Shown: positions 44,317-52,844 of the stretch, one piece after another
Layout of the letters: each line of letters opens with the position of its first letter
How positions within the stretch are numbered: the stretch's first letter is position 1
Assembly (NCBI GenBank): GCA_937923405.1
Contig: CALDUY010000023.1
Location: forward strand, 62,001-126,000
Direction: 5' to 3'
Source: an uncultured Gemmataceae bacterium
Lineage (GTDB): Bacteria; Planctomycetota; Planctomycetia; Gemmatales; Gemmataceae
DNA length: 64,000 nt
The notes under the pieces: generated by a model
Databases searched by the model: none
Told to the model about the DNA's origin: nothing
What the model saw: only the letters and a program-made list of their open reading frames with translations
Position numbers and translations under genes: made by a program

Positions 44317-45009
44317 TCAGCGGATCACCGGTTCCCTCAGCTGGTTTTCGATGGCGAAGTGATCCTCGGCCTCGCGGAGCAAACCAGCGACCGCCTCAAG
44401 AGCATCGGTTGGGTAGCCGGTCTCCTGTAGGTAACGGCGAGCCAGATCCATCGGGGACGCGGGCACATGGGGCTGACGTCGCTGTTTTTCATACTTGGCC
44501 TGCTCCATGACGCGCGTGCCGTCGGGACTGCCAAACGTGCCGGTGACATCGTTGCCGATCGGTTCGCTAATCGGCGGCGGTTGCTCGGGTAACTTGCCGG
44601 CAAGCATCAGGGCCTCGCGTTGCTGCACGATTTTGCCTAGTTCCACACTCAAGACCGCGGCGAGTTCGGCATCGCTTTTGCAGCGAGTGACCATGCCTTC
44701 GGAGATGTAGATCTGGTATCCCTCCACGCCGCCGCCAAGGTGGAAGATCTCCGGACGCGGCGAGCCAACGGTGATGAACAACGGTCGCAGTCCAAGTTTC
44801 GGGTTGGCCAGCACCAGCTTCCGCCCCACCTCCATGACCCGTTTGGCCGCTTCCTCTGTGGCCGGAGCCTGCATCACCGGACGCTGCGCTCGCAGAGGAT
44901 TCGGCGCGGCAAACGGGTCGCTGTTCACCAGTAGGGGACGCTTTTCATACAAGCAACCGACCGCCAGCAGCACCAGCGGCAGGCCCACCAGAAGGCGGTG
45001 CCGAGTCAT
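44317..45009 (-). CDS. lipoprotein related to M48 peptidases, active site lost
   Basis: 230 aa from ATG 45009. The leader MTRHRLLVGLPLVLLAVGC has a lipobox. The middle resembles the M48/BepA-LoiP catalytic region: EGYQIYISEGMVTRCKSDAELAAVLSVELGKIVQQ, but where active members have H-E-x-x-H this has Val122-Glu123-Leu-Gly-Lys126, so both zinc-binding His are gone. It is therefore a probable pseudoenzyme, perhaps a binding or chaperone subunit in the envelope. Separated from the importer operon by 75 bp. Confidence 0.75.
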   Translation of the reverse strand: MTRHRLLVGLPLVLLAVGCLYEKRPLLVNSDPFAAPNPLRAQRPVMQAPATEEAAKRVMEVGRKLVLANPKLGLRPLFITVGSPRPEIFHLGGGVEGYQIYISEGMVTRCKSDAELAAVLSVELGKIVQQREALMLAGKLPEQPPPISEPIGNDVTGTFGSPDGTRVMEQAKYEKQRRQPHVPASPMDLARRYLQETGYPTDALEAVAGLLREAEDHFAIENQLREPVIR

Positions 45010-45134
45010 GGCCAAACTCCGTGTCAGGATACTGAGGCAGCCGATCAGATAGCGTTATCCCGTCGTCCTGTCCAGCCCAACCGAGAGCTGGCGCGTGCAT
45101 CCGGTCGCCTCGCTTGTATCATGAGGGAAGATCG

Positions 45135-46712
45135 ATGCTTTTCACGAAGGAAGCCGCACGCATGGTTCGCACTCGTTTTGCTCCTAGTCCGACCGGGTAT
45201 CTGCACATTGGCGGCGTTCGCACGGCGCTGTTTAACTGGCTATTTGCTCGCAAGCACGGCGGCCAGTTCATCCTCCGTATTGACGACACCGACGAAGCTC
45301 GCAACGTCGACAGTGCGTTGGCACCAATCCTGCATGGCTTCCGCTGGCTGGGCATCGACTGGGACGAGGGAGCGGAGGTGGGCGGTCCCCACGGACCGTA
45401 CTATCAGTCGCAAAAGTTGCCGCGGTATCGAGAAGTGGTACGCCAACTCGTGCAGCGCGGAGCTGCCTACTGGGATTACGCCACCCCCGAGGAACTCAAA
45501 GCGGAGCGTGAGGCCGCCGAGAAAGAGAAACGTTCGTGGCTGTACTCGCGTCGCTGGATGGCTCAGAACGAGACCGCCCGTCGCCGCTTCGAGGCCGAGG
45601 GCCGCAAAGGCGTGGTGCGACTGTTGATGCCACGCGAGGGAGCCTGCGAATTTGTCGATCACATTCGTGGCCAGATGAAAATCGACTGGGCCAGCGAACA
45701 AGATCACGTCATCCAGCGAGCCGATGGCACCGTGCTGTACAACCTGGCTAATGTCGTCGATGACTTCGACATGAAGATCACACACGTTATCCGCGCTCAG
45801 GAGCATCTCTCCAACACGCCGCGACAACTGTTCATGATCGACGCCTTGGGCTATCCGCGTCCGGAATATGCCCATCTGCCGTTCGTCGCCGAGCCGGGCA
45901 GTTCCAACAAGCTCAGCAAACGCAAACTAGACGCCTATCTGAAAAATGCTGACTTCAAGAAAGTCCACGAACGAGCCGTGGCCATCGCTCAGGCCATCGG
46001 GCTGAAAACCGCCGCCGACACCTTTAACCCCGTCATCGTCGATTTCTACGAACAGGTTGGCTATCTTCCCCAGGCGATCATCAACTATCTACTGTTGCTC
46101 GGCTGGTCACTCGACGACAAAACAGAGATTTTTACTCGCCAACAGATGCTCGACGCTTTCACGCTGGAGCGGGTGAACAAGTCGCCGGCTTCGTTCGACG
46201 TGAAAAAGCTCTCCGCGTTTCAGGAACGCTACATGATGGCCTTGCCGCTCGAAGAAAAGATCGAACGAGTCACGCCGTTTCTGGTCAAAGCTGGCTTAGT
46301 CGGCGACCCGGTGCCACGGGACACCATCGCCCAGATCGTCGCCGCCGCTGGGGAGCGGCTCAAAATCGCTGGAGACATCCTCGACTACGCCGACTTTTTC
46401 ACGCCCGACGAAGCGTTGCCCCTGGACGAAAAAATCTTCGATAAACGGCTGCGTAAACCACCCGGTGCGCGCGAGTTGCTCCGCGCCTGCCGCGATGCCT
46501 TGGCCGAGGCGACGGCCTTCGATGCCGCTTCCCTGGAGCAGCTGTTACAGTCGTTCGTGCAAACCAAGGGCGTTGAGCTAGGCGACATCGTCCACGCTCT
46601 GCGCGTTGCGGTGACCGGTAAGGGAGTCGGCTTCGGTTTATTTGAAACTCTTGCTATCCTGGGCAAGGAACGCTGCCTGTCCCGGATCGATCGGGCCTTG
46701 CAGCGAAGCTAG
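45135..46712 (+). CDS. gltX: glutamate--tRNA ligase
   Basis: 525 aa from ATG 45135 (GAGGGAAG upstream); ATG 45162, which gives the usual [18 protein letters not shown] start, is the main alternative. Class I aminoacyl-tRNA synthetase with the HIGH-type motif in GYLHIGG, the [11 protein letters not shown] block and the KMSKS-type KLSKRK (ATP binding). C-terminal anticodon-binding region present. Charges tRNA-Glu. A separate glutaminyl-tRNA synthetase follows, so this enzyme is expected to be discriminating. Ends with TAG. Confidence 0.96.
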   Translation: MLFTKEAARMVRTRFAPSPTGYLHIGGVRTALFNWLFARKHGGQFILRIDDTDEARNVDSALAPILHGFRWLGIDWDEGAEVGGPHGPYYQSQKLPRYREVVRQLVQRGAAYWDYATPEELKAEREAAEKEKRSWLYSRRWMAQNETARRRFEAEGRKGVVRLLMPREGACEFVDHIRGQMKIDWASEQDHVIQRADGTVLYNLANVVDDFDMKITHVIRAQEHLSNTPRQLFMIDALGYPRPEYAHLPFVAEPGSSNKLSKRKLDAYLKNADFKKVHERAVAIAQAIGLKTAADTFNPVIVDFYEQVGYLPQAIINYLLLLGWSLDDKTEIFTRQQMLDAFTLERVNKSPASFDVKKLSAFQERYMMALPLEEKIERVTPFLVKAGLVGDPVPRDTIAQIVAAAGERLKIAGDILDYADFFTPDEALPLDEKIFDKRLRKPPGARELLRACRDALAEATAFDAASLEQLLQSFVQTKGVELGDIVHALRVAVTGKGVGFGLFETLAILGKERCLSRIDRALQRS

Positions 46713-46734
46713 TCAGTCAAAGGATGGATCGACC

Positions 46735-48444
46735 ATGAGTACCACTCCCGAAGCAGCGGGATCGTTAAACTTTATTGAACAGATCATCGAGAAAGACCTC
46801 GCCGAGGGCAAGAACGAAGGGCGAGTCCAGACGCGCTTTCCTCCGGAACCCAACGGCTATTTGCACATCGGCCATGCCAAGTCGATCTGTTTGAATTTTG
46901 GCCTGGCCCAGAAGTACGGCGGCAAGTGCAATCTGCGGATGGATGACACCAACCCGGTCAAGGAGGATCAAGAGTACATTCAGGCAATCATTGAGGACGT
47001 GCGCTGGCTCGGCTTTGAATGGGCGGGATTGTACTATGCCTCGGAGTATTTCGAGCAACTGTATGAATGGGCCGAGCAGTTGATCCGAGCCGGTAAAGCC
47101 TATGTCTGTGATCTCAGCCCCGAGGAGGTGGCGGCGACGCGCGGCGGCATCAAAGGCGGCACCGAAAGTCCCTATCGCAACCGTTCCGTCGAAGAGAATC
47201 TCGATCTCTTTCGTCGCATGCGAGCCGGCGAGTTCCCCAACGGCTCACGCACCCTCCGCGCCAAGATCGATATGTCGTCGCCCAACTTCAACCTCCGCGA
47301 TCCGGTGATGTACCGCATCCTCCACGAGCCGCACCCGCACGTCGGCGATAAGTGGTGCATCTATCCCATGTACGACTGGGCCCATGGGCAGAGTGATTCG
47401 ATCGAGCGCATCACCCATTCCATCTGCACCCTGGAGTTCGAGAACCATCGCCCGCTGTACGACTGGTTCATTCAAAATCTCGGCATCTATGCGCCACGGC
47501 AGATCGAGTTTGCCCGACTCAACATCACCTATGCGGTGATGAGCAAGCGAAAGCTGCTGTTGCTGGTCAAGAGCGGTCGCGTAGACGGCTGGGACGATCC
47601 GCGCCTGTTGACCATTCGCGGCTTGCGTCGACGCGGCTACACTCCCGAGGCGATCCGGGCCTTCTGTGCCCGCATCGGAGTATCTCGCTTCGAGGGCAAG
47701 ATCGACATGGCCTGGCTGGAAGACGCTATCCGCGAAGATCTCAACCGTCGCGCTCAACGCCGCATGGCCGTGCTGCGTCCTGTCAAACTGATTCTCGACA
47801 ACTACCCCGAAGGTCAGGTCGAGGAGTTCGAGGCCGATAACAATCCCGAGGATCCCAGCGCGGGCCGTCGCAAAATTCCTTTCTCCAAGGTGCTGTACAT
47901 CGAGCGCGAGGACTTCATGGCCTCGCCGCCCAAGGATTTCTTCCGCCTCGCTCCGGGCAAGGAAGTTCGTCTCAAGGGGGCAGGTTACTTCATCCGCTGC
48001 ACCGACTACAAAGTTGGCCCCGAGGGCGAGGTGACGGAAATTCACTGCACCTACGACCCGGCGACGCGCGGCGGCAACCCGCCTGATGGTCGCAAGGTCA
48101 AGGCCACCATTCACTGGGTCTCCGCTCAGCACGCCATCGACGCCGAGGTGCGCCTGTACGATCATCTGTTCCGCGTGCCCGATCCGGAAGACGTGCCCGA
48201 GGGCAGCCCCGACGATGCCTGGCTGGACAATCTCAATCCCAACTCGTTGGTGGTCCTCAAGGGCTGCAAACTGGAACCAGCGCTGGCGAACACGGTGGTT
48301 GGCGACCGCTTGCAGTTCGAGCGACAAGGCTACTTCTGTTTGGACAGCAAAGATTCCAAGCCCGGCGCACTGGTGTTTAACCGTACCGTGGCTCTGCGTG
48401 ACTCCTGGGCCAAGGCCACGGAGAAAGCCGGCAAGAAGAAGTAG
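46735..48444 (+). CDS. glnS: glutamine--tRNA ligase
   Basis: 569 aa from ATG 46735 (AAAGGATGG upstream). Class I synthetase: [14 protein letters not shown] (HIGH), [43 protein letters not shown] (KMSKS) and the GlnRS anticodon-binding beta-barrels at the C-terminus ([11 protein letters not shown]). Charges tRNA-Gln directly. Present in only some bacteria, having come from eukaryotes in the family's history. Begins 22 bp after gltX: same transcript likely. Ends with TAG, 3 bp from the convergent desaturase gene. Confidence 0.97.
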   Translation: MSTTPEAAGSLNFIEQIIEKDLAEGKNEGRVQTRFPPEPNGYLHIGHAKSICLNFGLAQKYGGKCNLRMDDTNPVKEDQEYIQAIIEDVRWLGFEWAGLYYASEYFEQLYEWAEQLIRAGKAYVCDLSPEEVAATRGGIKGGTESPYRNRSVEENLDLFRRMRAGEFPNGSRTLRAKIDMSSPNFNLRDPVMYRILHEPHPHVGDKWCIYPMYDWAHGQSDSIERITHSICTLEFENHRPLYDWFIQNLGIYAPRQIEFARLNITYAVMSKRKLLLLVKSGRVDGWDDPRLLTIRGLRRRGYTPEAIRAFCARIGVSRFEGKIDMAWLEDAIREDLNRRAQRRMAVLRPVKLILDNYPEGQVEEFEADNNPEDPSAGRRKIPFSKVLYIEREDFMASPPKDFFRLAPGKEVRLKGAGYFIRCTDYKVGPEGEVTEIHCTYDPATRGGNPPDGRKVKATIHWVSAQHAIDAEVRLYDHLFRVPDPEDVPEGSPDDAWLDNLNPNSLVVLKGCKLEPALANTVVGDRLQFERQGYFCLDSKDSKPGALVFNRTVALRDSWAKATEKAGKKK

Positions 48445-48447
48445 TCC

Positions 48448-49278
48448 TCACGGTACCCAGGTACGCTTCACCCCCACCTGGTCGAAATAGGGATCAAGTC
48501 GCCGACCTAATTCCGCCAGGTGGTGGCTGGGCACGCTGGGATAAAGATGATGCTCCAGATGATAGGTCAGTTCGAGAAACAACGCGGGGGTGATCCGCCC
48601 TTGCAGTGAGCCAGTTTGAGTCAATGGCGTGGGGCCGAAGTTGCGATGTGGCAAATGCACGGTCAACAAGGGATAAACCCAGGAGCCGACGATGACCAGC
48701 AAGGCATAAACCGCCACGCCCGGCGTAATGGGCCAGAGCAGCACGCCAACCAGACAGAACCCCACCGCCCAGCTCGCTTCGGCCAACAACCAGACACGCT
48801 GATCGGGCCGAGCTTTCGCCTGCTTCCAGGCATACCACCACAGCCACGGCAAAAAGACAGGGCCAAAAAGGATCGCCTGCCACAAAGGCATCCGCGCTGG
48901 CGCGCCTTCGGGATCGTTGTCTGCGGGGAACCACCGATGATGCTGGAGGTGTGAGTAGCGGTAGGCATGGCCGCTCTCCAGAAGCACTGCGCCGAAGACG
49001 AATAAGGCCCACTCGGTGGCTCGGCGACTCAGCCCCAACGAGCCATGCACGACATCATGCGTAACCGTCACGATGGCCACGAAGATGAGAAAAACGATGA
49101 ACGGCGTCGCCCACCACCATTCCAGCCAAACAGCGACAATGTAGAGTGCTAGTAGAATAAATGGGCGAAGACAGGCTCTCCAGCGCTGACGACGGGTTGT
49201 AGTCAACAGATCAACACCGAGATCATCCAGTGTTGGCAGCGGTGGCGACTCTGTTGGCGAAGTGAGAACCTGGTTCAT
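48448..49278 (-). CDS. membrane fatty-acid-desaturase-fold protein, likely carotenoid hydroxylase (CrtR-like)
   Basis: 276 aa. The three His boxes of di-iron membrane desaturases are present: HDVVH (74-78), HLQHH (110-114), HLEHH (240-244), plus the extra HLPHRNF; several membrane segments lie between. Because it overlaps the CrtI-type desaturase gene (ATGA), a carotenoid ring hydroxylase (CrtR-type) or ketolase role fits better than fatty-acid desaturation; the choice is inference. Probably makes the pink or orange pigment known from many planctomycetes. Confidence 0.85.
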   Translation of the reverse strand: MNQVLTSPTESPPLPTLDDLGVDLLTTTRRQRWRACLRPFILLALYIVAVWLEWWWATPFIVFLIFVAIVTVTHDVVHGSLGLSRRATEWALFVFGAVLLESGHAYRYSHLQHHRWFPADNDPEGAPARMPLWQAILFGPVFLPWLWWYAWKQAKARPDQRVWLLAEASWAVGFCLVGVLLWPITPGVAVYALLVIVGSWVYPLLTVHLPHRNFGPTPLTQTGSLQGRITPALFLELTYHLEHHLYPSVPSHHLAELGRRLDPYFDQVGVKRTWVP

Positions 49279-50765
49279 CGACCGAACCTCCGAGCGTGAG
49301 CAAGTATACTGTCCGCGACGATCCGGCTATTGAGGGCACAGGCCACCGTGCCCAACCCAGGCCAGGTGGTGTCGCCGGCCAGCCAGAATCCTGGCGGACC
49401 AAGATCGTGCGGAATCGCCTTCTGATTGGTGTTCACCAGCGTTTGCCGAACTCCGCCTACGGCTCCCTCGTCTCGCTGGGTGAATCGCATGTAGGTGCGT
49501 GGCGTGGCCACCTCTCGGACGACTGCCGCGCAGCCTAGTTCGGGATAGACTCGTCGCGCCAGAGTGATCAAGCGTTTGCCGACTTCATGCTTGTGTTTCG
49601 CGTATGTCGTCTCGTCGAGCGACTTCCAGGGGGCCAGTTCGCAGTGGGTCGAGATCATGACAGCGCGATGGCCTGGCGGTGCGCTGTCCGTATCGCCGCT
49701 GGACGATACCGAGATGAACATGTTGTTGCCATTGCCCAGCGGTTGGGCGTAGTCGTGCAGTAGCTGATGATGCGTAAACGTCTGCCCGGACACCTCGTCT
49801 TCTGGCACGCCGAGGAAGACCACGAGGGCTCCCCCCTGAGCGGCGCGATCGCGCAGCAGAAACGGTTCGAGTTGCCGACCGATCAGCGCGGGAGCCAGTC
49901 GAGCCGTGATCGAAACCGGAACGGCGCTGACGACTTGTTTTGCCTGGAAGGTGCCCTTGGACGTGAGAATCGAAAATATCCCGTCCCGCGAACGGGTGAT
50001 GGCCTGGACGGTATGCTGAGTTCGCAACTGTCCGCCAAGCGAACGATAATGTGCCGTGAAGCGTCGCCAGAAGCCGAACATTCCGCCTCTTGCTCGGGTC
50101 AATCCCGCGCCACGGATGGTGACGCCGAGCGCCCCGTTGATCAGCGGCGCAGAGTCGAGTCGGCCATGAACCGTGTCTTCCAGCAACATCGACAGCAGAG
50201 CCGCCAGCGGACGGTCCTCGGCTAGGCCGAAGGCATGCAGGGCATCCGCCATCGTCCAGCGGAGATAGCGTAACAGGTGCAGGTTGCATACGCCAACGGC
50301 TCGCAGCGCGCTAATCAGATGTGCCGTCTGTCGCAACGGCAGGCGCACGCCGCGCCGACTGACGTCCCAGAACACCCGAGACAGTCGATCCAGAAAGTGC
50401 CAAAAACGTCGATGCTGCTCAGTAGTTCCGAAGGACCGCAGTCGCTCTGCCGACCAGGCGTCGTGATCGCGAAACAGAGTCACGGTGCGATCCGGCAGCC
50501 AGGCGACATAGCCCGGTAACACTTCGCCTGGGGGCGGTTCCATGCCAATACTCGCGAGTAATTCGCCGCCGACTCCGCCTGGCTCGAAATCGACTAATGT
50601 GGTTGCACCGACATCGAAGGCGAAACCACGTCGGCGATAGTATCCCGCACAGCCTCCCGCGAGAGCATGTGCTTCGAGAACGAGCGTGGACAAGCCACGC
50701 GGTTGCACACGCGCAGCAATGGCCATGCCGGCAAGGCCAGCTCCAACGAGGGCAACATCGTACAT
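49275..50765 (-). CDS. CrtI/CrtO-type FAD-dependent carotenoid desaturase or oxygenase
   Basis: 496 aa from ATG 50765. Dinucleotide fold YDVALVGAGLAGMAIAARV, then AGGCAGYYRRRGFAFDVGATTLVDF, and the C-terminal FAD contact GFWLAGDTTWPGLGTVACALNSR characteristic of the phytoene-desaturase/carotene-oxygenase superfamily (CrtI, CrtN, CrtO, CrtD, CrtISO). Which reaction it performs cannot be told from motifs. Translationally coupled to the hydroxylase-like gene (ATGA). No phytoene synthase in the window. Confidence 0.88.
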   Translation of the reverse strand: MYDVALVGAGLAGMAIAARVQPRGLSTLVLEAHALAGGCAGYYRRRGFAFDVGATTLVDFEPGGVGGELLASIGMEPPPGEVLPGYVAWLPDRTVTLFRDHDAWSAERLRSFGTTEQHRRFWHFLDRLSRVFWDVSRRGVRLPLRQTAHLISALRAVGVCNLHLLRYLRWTMADALHAFGLAEDRPLAALLSMLLEDTVHGRLDSAPLINGALGVTIRGAGLTRARGGMFGFWRRFTAHYRSLGGQLRTQHTVQAITRSRDGIFSILTSKGTFQAKQVVSAVPVSITARLAPALIGRQLEPFLLRDRAAQGGALVVFLGVPEDEVSGQTFTHHQLLHDYAQPLGNGNNMFISVSSSGDTDSAPPGHRAVMISTHCELAPWKSLDETTYAKHKHEVGKRLITLARRVYPELGCAAVVREVATPRTYMRFTQRDEGAVGGVRQTLVNTNQKAIPHDLGPPGFWLAGDTTWPGLGTVACALNSRIVADSILAHARRFGR

Positions 50766-50846
50766 GGGTCGCTCAGAAATAAGGTTCGATAGAACTCCAC
50801 CAGCCCAACCGAGTTCTCGCGACAAAATTAACCAAGAGAGCGGATT

Positions 50847-51854
50847 TCAGCACCGAGCGACTTCCGCTAGTCGGGCGCGAACCTGATCCGGAGTGGCCGT
50901 GCCCGTCGTGCCCAGTTGCTGCACGGTGATCGAGGCGATCAGATTGCCGAAGGCGGCGGCTTCGACGGTGGAGGCTCCTACGGCCAGGGCACAGAGAATG
51001 CCCGCACTGGTGCTATCGCCCGCACCGACGGGATCGATCGGACCAGACACCGGATAACCGGGCACTTCACACCACGGCTGAGACAGCAGAATCCCCGCTT
51101 CGCCGCGCGTGCAAAACACCGGTCGACCAGCGCGTTGGGCCAGCGTGGCTACGGCTTGTTCCAACGATTGCCCCGGCACGGCCTCCAGACACTCGCGGTG
51201 GTTCGGCTTCAGGCAGAGGTTGCGGAATGTCCCGATGCGTGCCCGGCTATCGGCCAGGGCAGGGCGAGTATCGGCTAACTCGGCCAGCCGTTCGCGAACC
51301 CGACTCGTCACCACGCCACATTCGGGCAAGGTCACCTGATCGAGGACAATCACTCCCGACCACTGGGACCAATAGCGATCCAGTAACTCTAGAAGTCGAT
51401 CCTGGGCCGCCTCGGGCAACGGCTCGCGGTTGTGGATGTCCAGCCGATTCAACTCCCGCGCGGGCTGCCCCGGTTGCCATAACATCGGTTTGGTGTAAGT
51501 CGGCGTGCGCCGTCCAGGCCAGTTGAACAAGGCCGACGAGTCCACGGCGGGCATGCCAGCCAAGGCTTGACGCAGTTCGTAGCCTTCGCCGTCATCGCCA
51601 AGCACGGCCACCGGACAGATGCGACCCACGCCAAGGGCTGCCAGGTTGTTGATGACTGTGCCCGCGGCTCCCGGAGAGGGGCGAACTCGCACTACTTGGT
51701 AGGCGTCCAATCCCGTCTCCAGCGAAGGCTCCGTTAAGGTCGCGTCCAAATCGAGGTAGCGATCGAGGAACAAATCACCGACCACGCCGATCGTCAATGT
51801 CGGAAATCGAGTGAGCCACTGTTCGACACGCTCGGAAGCAAGCACAAAAGACAT
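50847..51854 (-). CDS. PfkB-family carbohydrate kinase (RfaE/HldE-kinase-like)
   Basis: 335 aa from ATG 51854. PfkB signatures: GAAGTVINNLAALGVG near the N-terminus and DPVGAGDSTSAGILCALAVG with the catalytic Asp. The N-terminal VVGDLFLDRYLD and the overall build recall RfaE1/HldE, the D-glycero-beta-D-manno-heptose-7-phosphate kinase of LPS core synthesis, but ribokinase-like activity on another sugar is possible. Lies 10 bp after the DHS-like gene; likely co-transcribed with the genes at 51865 and 52845. Confidence 0.88.
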   Translation of the reverse strand: MSFVLASERVEQWLTRFPTLTIGVVGDLFLDRYLDLDATLTEPSLETGLDAYQVVRVRPSPGAAGTVINNLAALGVGRICPVAVLGDDGEGYELRQALAGMPAVDSSALFNWPGRRTPTYTKPMLWQPGQPARELNRLDIHNREPLPEAAQDRLLELLDRYWSQWSGVIVLDQVTLPECGVVTSRVRERLAELADTRPALADSRARIGTFRNLCLKPNHRECLEAVPGQSLEQAVATLAQRAGRPVFCTRGEAGILLSQPWCEVPGYPVSGPIDPVGAGDSTSAGILCALAVGASTVEAAAFGNLIASITVQQLGTTGTATPDQVRARLAEVARC

Positions 51855-51864
51855 GAGAGAGCCT

Positions 51865-52839
51865 TTATGAGCAAATTTCTGAGGCAGCCTGTAGCGCCGC
51901 CTGACGCAGAGCCGGCACTGTCTGCCGATGGTCTCCCTGAACGTAGAAGCTCTCGCCACCATCGGCTACAGTGCGAACTAGGATCGTCTTCCACGGACGA
52001 TAGTAGTAGCGCGGGTCGCTCTTGGGAGCCTGAGTGCGAATGTTGCCTTCGAGTGGGATCAGATCAAAAACGGCGGTAGTAAACTGGCGGATGACTTCGC
52101 CCTGCTGATGAGCGACATTGCGGGCCATCGCCAACGCTTTGAGATAGACTTCCGGTCCCATGACGGCAGTGCCGAAGTTGAGCATCACGCCGCCTTGCAG
52201 TTGCGTTACCGATTGTGTCAGGATGAGGAAATCCTGGTAACTGGCCGCGCCAAAGGCAGCTCCGTCGCAGTTGGGGTGTTCGTGCAAAATGTCCTGACCG
52301 ATGCCGACGTGGACCGTGACCGGGACGCCGAGTCGAACCCCCGCGGCCAGCACACTAATTTCTTTGTGAGGAAAGTCACCTTCTAAGATCGCTTTTCCCA
52401 GGCATTCACCCAGTCCCAGCCCCTGACGCGCGGCGTCGCGGACGACATCGTTCATGCGTCCGGTCTCTTGCCACAGGCCGAACTCGCCCGAAGCGATGTA
52501 GCGGGCCACGCTCTCGGTGCTGGCCCCAATCAGGGCGAATTCCCAGTCATGAATCGGACCGGCTCCGTTCATGGCGATGTGGGAGATCAGGCCGCGTTCC
52601 ATCAGGTCGATCAGATGTCGAGCCACTCCCGCACGGAGGACGTGCGCCCCCATGAGTAGAATCCGCGCCCGCTGGTCACGTCGGGCAGTTGCCAGCCGTT
52701 CGCCAAGGATCGGCATGGCCGGATGCGTGAACGTCGCTGGGGCGTCCAGAGATAGCAAGATCGACAAATCGAGATCGTGCTGCCGGGCCGCGAGCGGTTG
52801 AATGCGAAGACGCGAACGATCAAAAGCAGGAAACGGCAT
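51865..52839 (-). CDS. deoxyhypusine-synthase-like conserved protein
   Basis: 324 aa. Not a certain assignment: blocks such as ILLMGAHVLRAGVARHLIDLMERG, MNGAGPIHDWEFALIGAST, VPVTVHVGIGQDI and FGTAVMGPEVYLKALAMA recall the deoxyhypusine-synthase-like NAD-binding family in bacteria, which is often found next to RfaE/PfkB-type kinases. Bacteria lack the eIF5A partner of true deoxyhypusine synthase, so the actual role is probably different. No signal peptide. It starts only 5 bp after the receptor kinase stop, and the PfkB gene follows after 10 bp. Confidence 0.65.
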   Translation of the reverse strand: MPFPAFDRSRLRIQPLAARQHDLDLSILLSLDAPATFTHPAMPILGERLATARRDQRARILLMGAHVLRAGVARHLIDLMERGLISHIAMNGAGPIHDWEFALIGASTESVARYIASGEFGLWQETGRMNDVVRDAARQGLGLGECLGKAILEGDFPHKEISVLAAGVRLGVPVTVHVGIGQDILHEHPNCDGAAFGAASYQDFLILTQSVTQLQGGVMLNFGTAVMGPEVYLKALAMARNVAHQQGEVIRQFTTAVFDLIPLEGNIRTQAPKSDPRYYYRPWKTILVRTVADGGESFYVQGDHRQTVPALRQAALQAASEICS

Positions 52840-52844
52840 GGCAC

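Noticed and set aside
47245..48327. 360-aa minus-strand frame opposite glnS
   Set aside because: It lies wholly within glnS on the other strand and has no family motifs; it reflects G+C-rich third positions.
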